Source: Morchella semilibera (lineage: Eukaryota > Ascomycota > Pezizomycetes > Pezizales > Morchellaceae). From it: a DNA stretch of 64,000 nucleotides. The notes beneath the pieces were generated by a model. That model ran no database searches. It saw only the letters and a program-made list of their open reading frames with translations, and was not told the origin of the DNA. The position numbers and the translations under genes were made by a program. Location: assembly GCA_009192285.1 (NCBI GenBank), contig WBVU01000004.1, forward strand, positions 3,556,001 to 3,620,000, written 5' to 3'. Shown here piece after piece: positions 56,180 through 64,000 of this stretch (positions within the stretch are counted from its first letter, which is position 1; the number at the start of each line of letters is the position of its first letter).

Positions 56180-56193
56180 ATCCGAGCCGGGAT
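56180..56193. repeat. Target-site duplication, right copy
   Basis: ATCCGAGCCGGGAT, a 14/14 match to 56138-56151. Confidence 0.85.
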
Positions 56194-56354
56194 AACAGAT
56201 CGCGAGTTCGGGTCCCGGCGGTGTCCTGTTCCCATGGATACCCGTATTGTAACTTTACCCCTACGCTACGTTACTTAGAGTATTTCATAGCCTCATCCCT
56301 TCTTCTCCTGCCATCACATCGAGACGAATAGCTTTATCTCCCATGCTTGGTGGA

Positions 56355-56520
56355 GGTTAACCAGTAACTTTGATATCCACTCTTAAAGTTCTCTCTGGTG
56401 CCTACTCTAATCTCACCCTCAATGACGGTTAACTGGGGACTTTGTTCACTATCTCTGCCCAATCCTGCCTGCTGGCCTGAGACGTATCTAAGCCGTAGAG
56501 GTTAACCAGAGACTTTGAGC
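56355..56520. repeat. Three diverged copies of a GGTTAAC...ACTTTG motif
   Basis: GGTTAACCAGTAACTTTG near 56355, GGTTAACTGGGGACTTTG near 56428 and GGTTAACCAGAGACTTTG near 56500, spaced about 73 bp apart. They may be eroded tandem units, possibly belonging to the gypsy relic downstream. Confidence 0.6.
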
Positions 56521-57081
56521 TATTTGCTCTCTCTACTAGGTCGCCTCAGATATTTTCCAAGCAAATGATCTTAAAATAACTCACTCGGTTCTTTTAACCG
56601 ATTCTGACCGCCCGGCCCCATTTCTCTATCTGCTGGAAGGGCAATAATCTGGGTGGCTACTGCTAGCAGCGCTGCCGTATTTTATCTGGTATATACAAAG
56701 TTTTCTTGTTATAGGTTGTGAAATGACTCTGCTAACATGAGTTATAGGGTGTTCTTCCTCCGGGTCTGGTCAGCTGAGTGATCAGAGATATACAGTAGTC
56801 CTATTGGCGTGGTGTGAGGTGTGGATATTCAGGTGGCTAGTATCCGGTCCGTTCATCTGTTTGTTTATCTGCTAGTAGTTATCAATAATAACTCTCATAC
56901 CTACTAGCTCAGGCCTAGGATTTCTATCATTCATGCGGAGCCGTCAGCTTTGAGGCATGTCTTCTAGGTGTAAAGGAGAGCTCTAGGACGGGTGTAGTCC
57001 GAGAGCTGGCCCGTCGGCTCTCTCATATCGGTAATAGCCCTCTAAGATAAGCAGAAAAGACTCTGGGAATTACCGAAGAAC

Positions 57082-57243
57082 GGAGATCTCGTGATGCTAC
57101 GCCGCTTCGAAGTCGACCGTCAGCATGATAGGAAGTTCGAAGCTAAATGGGAAGGACCCTACTGACTCGATAAGATCTTATGGTATGGGAAGATAGGCCG
57201 AGTCTTCGATCTAAAGACTGGTTTAGAGGCGCGAAGTAAGTAG
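57082..57243 (+). pseudogene. Ty3/gypsy integrase C-terminal relic
   Basis: Conceptual reading shows GDLVMLRRFEV, then KFEAKWEGPY, an in-frame TGA, and LDKILWYGKIGRVFDLKTG. The pattern GDLVxLR...KxExKWEGPYxL...GxVxxLxTG is the end of gypsy-class integrases. The internal TGA and an upstream TAA near 57034 show it is dead. No LTRs or other pol domains are recognisable around it. Confidence 0.8.
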
Positions 57244-57914
57244 CCGTATTCTGGCCTCTGTTTTGTTGGTACATTTTAGCCTTGGTCTGCTTTGCTGTAG
57301 GGTTAGCTAACTTGACTAAAGGGGGCCCGGGGCCCTCCATCTGTTTTCTCCAGCATTTAGTCTTATAGGGATATCGTGCAAGCAATCGTTGGGTGCAGCC
57401 GGCTTCATCGGGGCCCTCATATGCTCTGGCAGTTATCCCTCTATACAACTACTATTGATTAATTCTGACTTCGACTAGCCTACATACTTAGGCCCCAAAA
57501 TTCCTTTATCGAATTGCCACTCCTGACGCTCTTCACCCTCCGTCTCCCTCTAAGGCCATGGATGGTAGCTAGTACTAGTGCGATCGTTTCCCGGGGGTTA
57601 ATATTCATATCTACCATTACTGTTTCTCCCTTGGTTAAATAATTCATACACTCCCCTTGGGTGTTCGATAGTAAGACTGTTTCTTGGGGGCCGTTACCAC
57701 TCGGGCCAACCATGGTGTTAAAAGATATATCACAGTCCGTTGATCGTTTGTTGGAGGAAAATGGGGTGTGTGATCCTCGACAAGAGAGCTTCCCCGACCC
57801 TTTTTCACGCAACCTTCGGATATTAATTAAAATTAAATACATAATAGAAATCAACCCATCCCTCTCTAATTTAACTTATGCCAAGACACTCAAATAGAAT
57901 TTAGCCAGTAGTCC

Positions 57915-58029
57915 AATCGCCCTATAAGGTATAAGTTCTTGGGCTAAAATAGCCTTCGTAGAGTCTATAAGGGTACATACCCTATAAGTGTACGAATTCG
58001 GGCCACCTTTTTACCCTTATAGGGCGATT
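57915..58029. mobile_element. MITE-like inverted-repeat element, 115 bp
   Basis: Perfect 15-bp arms AATCGCCCTATAAGG (57915-57929) and their reverse complement (58015-58029). An inner palindrome near 57965-57987 (TATAAGGGTACATACCCTATA) shares the CCCTATA core with the arms. Confidence 0.7.
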
Positions 58030-58607
58030 CAAATGTAGTCTAAAAATAAAGAATATATACCCACCACTAGGCTCGCTCCTAGCCCATCCTACAGGGAACT
58101 ATAGACCGCTCGTAGGATAAAACTAAAGTACATAGATGTAGGTCTTAGTGCAGGCCATGCACAGAGCAGTGGTTGAATGCTGTGACGTGTGCCGGGAATA
58201 CCTAGGGATAAGGTGGGAGGAGCCAAGGGAACGCGTCGGTGGCCAACGAGATGTAGCTCTAGGATGCAGGCGCGTAGAGAGATCAGGTGGGAGCCTGAAG
58301 AAAAAGGGAGGAGGCAGGACGTGATGCTAAGAGATGGGATAACCTTAGAAAGTCAGTCACTTAGAAGGTGGAAATCCCAGCAGACACGAAAGAGGCAACA
58401 ATCACCGATCCCTAGTCTCGACCCCTCGAGTGCGAACATAAATCCTAAAGGCCGATCGATAAGATCACAAGGTGCAGCCTCTTCTCGTGGAGGATATGGG
58501 GCCATGCGGTTGACTGTCACTGCAGGCATCCTCAGTTCATAGAATTGATGTCCTGTTATTGGCGCAGGAGGAATGAGACTACAATTGTGCTAGCGCGAGA
58601 GTTAACT

Positions 58608-58712
58608 GGCCCGTTTGGCAACCAGACAAAACGGAGTTTCCAAGGTCAAGGCCTAACAAAAAGATCGTTGAAACGGGGTTTACAAGGGTGAAAACTCGTT
58701 GCCAAACGGGCC
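58608..58712 (-). mobile_element. MITE family A, copy 2 (105 bp)
   Basis: Ends GGCCCGTTTGGCAAC and GTTGCCAAACGGGCC. The reverse complement aligns almost completely with 30888-31004. The outer arms are more perfect here than in copy 1. No coding content and no obvious target duplication. Confidence 0.85.
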
Positions 58713-59373
58713 TTTGGGGTCTTGAGGCGCAAGCTACTTCATTACAGCACCCTCACGATAACACGCCCAGGTAGAGCCGGGGCGGGAATGCCCAATGAGG
58801 GATGACACCCGCGTACGCAAGTCTTTTGATGCCCGATATCTCTCATTTTTCTGGACCTACAAGTAGTTTCCTTTCCTCTAACTACTATATTAGAAAATGA
58901 AATCACTACCTATCACTCGCTAACTAACGCAAAGCTGAGATAGCAAACCTGAGTGATACCTTATGACTGTGCCGCCGCCTAGTGATTCGCTAGCAATGGA
59001 TTAGAAACCTTTAGAAAGAACAGTCCCTCTATTCTATCGTGGATTCATGTAGTTATATCATGCATCTTGTATAGTAGGGTGGGATATATAAACGTTAGCG
59101 AATCAACTAATAGTATAGTGATGGGCACGAGACTTTCAGAAAGACAAGACGAGACCTGAGGGTTGGCAAGACAAGACAAGACAAGACTAGGTCTAAAGGT
59201 CTCGAGACTTTTTGGGTACCTAAATATACTCCCCTGCCACGGTTCCAACTTCTCCCCAACCTTCAATTCGCATTAACTTTCATGATTATCTAGGTTCTCC
59301 AGAAACTAGTTCACATGACCAAATTTCTCGAGACTTTGACGAAACTAGACCATTGTCTCGAGCTTTCCAAGGC

Positions 59374-59401
59374 TTAACCCAACCCTAACTTAACCCTAAC
59401 T
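59374..59401. repeat. Telomere-like short repeat
   Basis: Three CCCTAA-like units with extra bases. It is an interstitial sequence of low significance. Confidence 0.4.
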
Positions 59402-60991
59402 AGCTTACCCCACCGGGACGGCTTCAGGTTAAACCCAAGGCGTGCCCATCACTATATATAATAGTAGGACGGGACTGCCGTTGCTATCGAATAGTAGAAA
59501 TTTCCGGCGCGGAGAATGGCCAAAGAAAGATAATAAGGATATGAGTAAGGTAAACTAGGTAAAGAAGCAAAACTAGGGCGAACTCGTGGGTAAAATTCCT
59601 TCATTTTGTCATTACGCGTCGTACAATTTTCCGAGTGATATTTCATGATTCAGAGCGCAAACCAACCTGCCGGCTCCAGATGTTTTCTTGTGTGCTGCAA
59701 CAATAAAAATAAGTAGGGAAGGATAGATTACTCTTCCCCGTCTGGACTCGAGTCTTCATCCTCACCGGTATCCAGCCGTGGTGCGTACTATCAGCCTATG
59801 ATTACATCAAGAGCCCGAGCCTGTTATTACTGAGACAGCATATATGGTATTCGATATCTTCAACTGCCTTGTGGACCGGTCATAAAATAGCGCTATCTTT
59901 GCATGATGCTCTAGCTCTACATCTGCGTGGTGCCCATCATCATCTCCCCACACCCCTGTATTATGTACGTGTCAGCGGTGGTAGTAAGTCATCGGACGAC
60001 CTAGCCACAATTTGCCTGCAAACGTGTATTCTAGTAGCGTCCCGTCCGATGGCTTATTACCCACCGCTGTATAGTGTGTTTAAATAGACCTTGACACATC
60101 CCCAACATGCTCCTGCTCCTTTTATTGCTCGTGCTTGGTTGCGGAGGTGAGAGAAGAGGAGGAGAGGGGGGGGGGGGCGTTGACGTGACCATGGCCTATT
60201 AAACATAGCCCGTCCGCCCTACCCTGGTCTTACTCCTATCTGTATCTCAATAAGCAGAATATGACGCTCGGTTTCAATATCTGTGTCATAGGTGGTGTGG
60301 GGTAGGTTCTGGTGCCCGTCTTTGGGGAAGGCAGATGAGAGCGGGGCGAGCGTCCTAGCCATTGGGGTCGGTAAGTGGGACAGGTGTGCGCCGTGATGAG
60401 TAGGGCCGGGCCTTGTCGGTGTGTGGGTGCTTTCAGCGCCGAATTTGAAGACTATGCCGACGGTCTCTGGGCGGGGTGGGTCCTTTTGCACTCAAGATAT
60501 TGCCTGCATGCATCGGGAACTTAAGCTGCCCAAAAACGACCTGTTATCATCGTCAGGACCCGGGGGTACATGAGCTCTGGGGCCTTCTAGCCCCCAAGCC
60601 TAGGAGTCACTGAACCGCCGCCTTTAGGATCAAAAAAACCCTCCAACATAAACGAAAGATTAAATAAGAGAACTAGAATTGTTCGTCATATTTACACATT
60701 CTAGGATGCTTTACAGGTTCCGTAAGCCCATCTTTTGTTGGTTTAATATCCAAGCAACTGACGGCACAATTGCCAAATTGTACATACCTGATATGCCGAT
60801 ATGCCGATATGCCGATATTCTGAATACTTGCATCTTTTTCTGGGGGCCGGATCCGCAATGCGAACACTCCGGCCTCAGGAGTGAACACCCTACACGTACT
60901 CAGTACATCTCAAGATACAAATTAATCTAATAGTTTAATATAAGCTTTTATACTTACAGTCGCTTTCGAAAAGCTGTAGAATAAGGCATGG

Positions 60992-61117
60992 TGGTCTGTT
61001 GCAACGGACTATAATCGGGAGGGTACGGGGCTATCGCCTGGCAGGCCTCGAATTTTACAACTTCGTCCTCCCATGAGATAGTCCTGTACCCTACGGATAG
61101 TCCGTTGCAATAGACCA
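60992..61117. mobile_element. MITE-like inverted-repeat element, 126 bp
   Basis: Arms of 21 bp (60992-61012 and 61097-61117) match with one mismatch; their core is GTTGCAACGGACTAT or its complement. A second, imperfect pairing (GGGTACGGGGCTAT against ATAGTCCTGTACCC) extends the fold inward. Confidence 0.7.
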
Positions 61118-61201
61118 TTTTTACACACTACCCTGCCTCAATCCACTTCGCAACCAGATGGACGCACGGGGTCACAACATCTAGGGCTGGGGCTAGCTAT
61201 A

Positions 61202-61620
61202 GTGGAGGACTTCCCGTAGGTAATAGAAACTGTTCTATCGCTATTTGGGTTCTATTCGAGGTTGCAACGGATAGAACATGGGGTATCTATCACAGGAAGT
61301 TTTCTATTGTTAGGACCCCTCTCAAAGGGGTGGGTCCTATCCGTTTTGCTCCTATATGATTTCTATTGCTTGTTGCAATGAGTACAATTATTAGAGATTT
61401 TAGGCCAAGAATCAATTTTGAGAAATGCTGTTTGCCCACCCAGCAAAAGGATCCCTGCAACTAGTAATTTTGACCAAAAGTGATTGTTGGCCTAAGGTTT
61501 CTAATCCCTGCACATTCCACTACTGGACTAGTAATCGAATAGGACAGAGAGGTCTTTCTTTACCTACTTTACGGAAACCACATTTGTTTTAGCTTCTATA
61601 GCTTACGGGAAGTCCTCCAG
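61202..61620. mobile_element. TA-flanked non-autonomous DNA element, 419 bp
   Basis: Terminal inverted repeats GTGGAGGACTTCCCGTA (61202-61218) and TACGGGAAGTCCTCCAG (61604-61620) match except at the outermost base. TA lies directly outside each end (61200-61201, 61621-61622), as for Tc1/mariner-class insertions. There is no transposase frame. Its left part (61235-61385) is repeated in inverted orientation at 41-186. A possible end fragment (gacttcccgta) occurs near 32782. Confidence 0.8.
61235..61385 (-). repeat. Dispersed repeat, copy 2
   Basis: The reverse complement of this segment aligns with 41-186 over roughly 145 bp with moderate divergence and differing C/G run lengths. It forms the left internal part of the TA-flanked element. 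Confidence 0.7.
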
Positions 61621-62844
61621 TATAGTATGGGACATAAAGGGCATTCCACATCCAGGCCCCTTCCTACCTAGACCTAAAAGAGGCACCATATCGATACACC
61701 AAACCCCATAAGTTCACCCAGAAACATGCAGCCTGAGAAAAGCGAACTACCAGGGGTGAGTGCAGTGACGTTGTTCACTGCATGCAAACCCTTCTAGAAC
61801 TCTTCTACACGCGCACGATCGCGATCTGATGTGTGTGCGCATGCGCGCTCGCTACATAAGTTTGCTCAGCCTCAGCCTTAGGACAGGGTCCTGAAACCGA
61901 ACGACTTTGAAACCCGTAATTAAGTACTTACTTACCCATTCTTCTCTGTTGTTCGCTGGCATAGTCGAAAGTGAACTCGTAGCCTCGCTGACATAAATAC
62001 ATACATGTACCTATGCAATTGTGCACAACTCAAAGGGGACAAGGCTGTGAACTTAGGACCCTGGGAGGGTAGACGTCGAAACTGCTGGGGATGATTAACT
62101 ATTGTGTTCCTACAGCTAAGTCACTAATATGGCGGTTAGGTCTTGTCAGGACGCTCTGCGTCCTAGGCCATCGATTACAACTTGCTGGATCCTAACCCTA
62201 GTACCTTAGAATATTCCGTTTGTCGGGCATTCTCATCAGGTCCGCATATTCATTTAAGTAACAAGTGATTAGAATTTGTATGGCTGATCTTGATATTTGG
62301 GACGCTTATGTTTGATAACCTAAATTAAGATAAAGCGTATTTGTCAATTCCTCATGGCTTAGGAACCCGGTCGGCTCGGTTCTTCCAACTGCTTAGACCA
62401 GTACCAGTACTTCTTCGGTGGCTTCGTTCAATTAAAGCCGGTTTTCTAGAATTTAGTATGGGAGATCTGTTTCGAAATTAGGTTGGGTTTTGCATCGTTC
62501 TATAATGATGCCCTTAAATGATGTATCGTGCGTTCGCCCGAGTGGCGATACATGGTCAGCAATTAAGTTAAACTACAGGTAAAGGAGGTAAATTGATGAA
62601 TATATTATAAACTGTCCTAGATAACAAAAGGTGCGGATGTGGTGTTGAAGTGAAAACACATGAAAGGACAAAAGAAATAATTTGCAGTATTCAAGGTGAG
62701 GAGCTTTCTCGCCATCTTTAGGTACATTTCATACCATGCACCACCTTTTTTCTATCGAACCTGATGGTCATCCAACACCTACTTGCAGCAAGCTGCATAC
62801 GGTAGAAGGGCTGGGTAAGAACTCATGTTCGACGATATTTAGCT

Positions 62845-63579
62845 TTATTCCTTCTCTTCTTTTAAAGTCTCGTGCTTGTCCTTTTTTCTTTCACCTTTTT
62901 CCTTTCTCTCTGGAGTCATTTTTCCCCCTTTCCCTTCCCTTCTCCCCCTCGAGAATAGAGATAGTAGAAGGCTTTTACTAGCGCCCTCTCTCTTATCCTT
63001 CTCCTTCTTCTTTGACTCCTTTTCGGGTTTATATACGTAATACGCACACTTCTTTCCATCCTGTCCCTTGTCGCAGGAGAACTTGAGGTCTCCAACTACT
63101 ACGATCACATGTTTGCTTTGAGACGTAAGCAGTGACTCAGACTTTGAGGACGGTGAAGTTGACCTTGAACGTGACGAGGACGGCTTTGAAGGTGCTGGAG
63201 CAAGCTTTGAATGTGAAGGAGGTGACTTCGGAGATTGTGAAGTCGGTTTTAGGGGTGAAAGAGGCGAATTTAGAGATGGTGAAGTTGACCTTGAGGATAG
63301 TAAAGATGACCTTGAAGATGGTGAAGTCGACCTTGAAGATGGCAATGATGCCTTCGAAGATAGCGAAGCTGGTCTTGAGGATGAGGATACTGACGGTGTT
63401 TTTTTCGGGGGTGACAGTACTGGTTTCGAAGATGGCAAGGTTGGTAAAGATTCAGAAGAGCTTTTGTCTGTGGCTTTAATATTCCCACTCATTTCCGGTT
63501 TAGGGGAGGATTTTCGCGATTCTCTGCCACGTTTCTCGTCTCCATTCAGAGAGCTTGTAGTACTCCCTGTGGCTGGCAT
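62845..63579 (-). CDS. Ser-rich basic hypothetical protein
   Basis: Frame of 244 residues from an ATG at 63577-63579. Residues about 35-150 are Ser/Pro/Lys/Leu repeats (SPSSRSTSPSS type), an RS-like disordered stretch. A short, more globular segment follows (KHVIVVVGDLKFSCDKGQDGKK, about 155-176), then a Lys/Glu/Arg-rich tail. The middle segment (HVIVVVGDLKFSCD) is the best argument for a real protein. Its DNA repeats ('ttgaagatggtgaag' on the + strand) keep the opposite strand open too. It could be a genuine intrinsically disordered nuclear protein or an artefact of repeat composition. No family recognised. Confidence 0.5.
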   Translation of the reverse strand: MPATGSTTSSLNGDEKRGRESRKSSPKPEMSGNIKATDKSSSESLPTLPSSKPVLSPPKKTPSVSSSSRPASLSSKASLPSSRSTSPSSRSSLLSSRSTSPSLNSPLSPLKPTSQSPKSPPSHSKLAPAPSKPSSSRSRSTSPSSKSESLLTSQSKHVIVVVGDLKFSCDKGQDGKKCAYYVYKPEKESKKKEKDKREGASKSLLLSLFSRGRREGKGGKMTPERKEKGERKKDKHETLKEEKE

Positions 63580-64000
63580 TTTATTGTGTTTAATCTTTTG
63601 TGGAAGGCGCGGTGGTTATTCAATTGGGTGGTGGCGGGTAGAGTATATGTCAAGGTAGACGATAGATACGAAGCCCACAATCCAAAGTTGGGCTTGATAG
63701 TATATACTTTTGGTGTTCAAGAACTACCTAGACCTGGTTTGAATATTAATGGGTGGTTCGAGTGGGGTCTAGATGATTATGAGATAATTCGCGTGAATGT
63801 TGAAGTTTGAATTTTCCGAAAAGATTACCGAGAGTCTTAAACACGCTGTATATACCTCGGGCTACCCATATATCGTGGTATGCGGTAGCTCTTTTGTCAG
63901 CCTGATAAGTATGTAGGTGACGGAATGAACTTTTGCACACACATATTAAGTATGTTTTCACTCAGTGCACCGACCGAGTGAGTACCTTATGAAATCCACT
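63580..64000. other. Window end, upstream of the Ser-rich frame
   Basis: Nothing recognisable. It would contain the promoter of the minus-strand frame if that is a gene. Confidence 0.4.

Larger units (their letters stand above)
53145..62844. other. 9.7-kb gene desert with transposon relics
   Basis: No supported host gene. Contains a GA-rich microsatellite near 53850-53880, G15 at 54106-54120, C13 at 54738-54750, a GGA-rich tract near 54770-54800, the micro LINE insertion at 56152-56179, three copies of a GGTTAAC...ACTTTG motif at 56355-56520, the gypsy relic at 57082-57243, the inverted-repeat elements at 57915-58029, 58608-58712, 60992-61117 and 61202-61620, a telomere-like tract at 59374-59401, G12 at 60166-60177 and a short ATATGCCG tandem near 60793-60816. 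Confidence 0.6.

Noticed and set aside
63132-63479. Frame on the + strand with repeated Val-Lys-Leu-Thr units
   Set aside because: Shadow of the Ser-rich repeat on the other strand.
1-64000. CRISPR array, bacterial operon or phage features
   Set aside because: Introns, eukaryotic tRNA genes and protein families show a fungal nuclear genome; no direct-repeat/spacer pattern is present.

Overview
The window is nuclear DNA of a filamentous ascomycete. Genes are interrupted by short introns (40-98 nt) with GT-AG borders. Encoded proteins include an AA9 lytic polysaccharide monooxygenase, a GPI-type GH16 glucanase, an R-SNARE, a DDHD phospholipase, a BTB protein and single-finger C2H2 factors, a set typical of Pezizomycotina. 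Only about a dozen genes lie in 64 kb and the rest is rich in transposon debris. That low density suggests a repeat-expanded genome such as a Pezizomycetes species; this placement is inference.

Layout. 1-2.6 kb: repeat-derived DNA. 2.7-4.6 kb: a seven-exon MFS transporter. 7.1-7.6 kb: a 5'-truncated LINE with a perfect 16-bp target-site duplication. 9.2-12.5 kb: tRNA-Lys(CTT) and a DDHD/PA-PLA1-like phospholipase. 16.1-21 kb: a dienelactone-hydrolase-like/NTF2-like protein, tRNA-Lys(TTT) and two unrecognised genes. 24.4-26.9 kb: a BTB protein with an enormous Ala-Asn/Asp repeat. 28-29.2 kb and 38.1-39.0 kb: two related C2H2 factors on the same strand. Between them lie a membrane protein with a PPxY motif (34.5-35.7 kb) and tRNA-Val(TAC). 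43.4-44.3 kb: a VAMP7/Nyv1-type R-SNARE. 47.7-49.0 kb: the AA9 LPMO. 51.7-53.1 kb: the GH16 enzyme. 53.1-62.8 kb: a gene desert with a Ty3/gypsy relic and a cluster of inverted-repeat elements. 62.8-63.6 kb: a Ser-rich basic protein of doubtful reality.

The genes do not form an obvious pathway or cluster. The LPMO and GH16 genes are neighbours and both act on extracellular polysaccharide, but 2.6 kb of non-coding DNA and opposite orientation separate them. The most notable material is the mobile-element record: a LINE family represented by three insertions of 463, 109 and 28 bp, each flanked by its own target-site duplication and sharing the same 3' end, and at least seven MITE-like inverted-repeat elements, two of which have second copies in the window. 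All three tRNA genes appear to carry 5-6 nt introns. Exon structures were assigned by eye from reading frame, splice sites and family resemblance; no search could be run.
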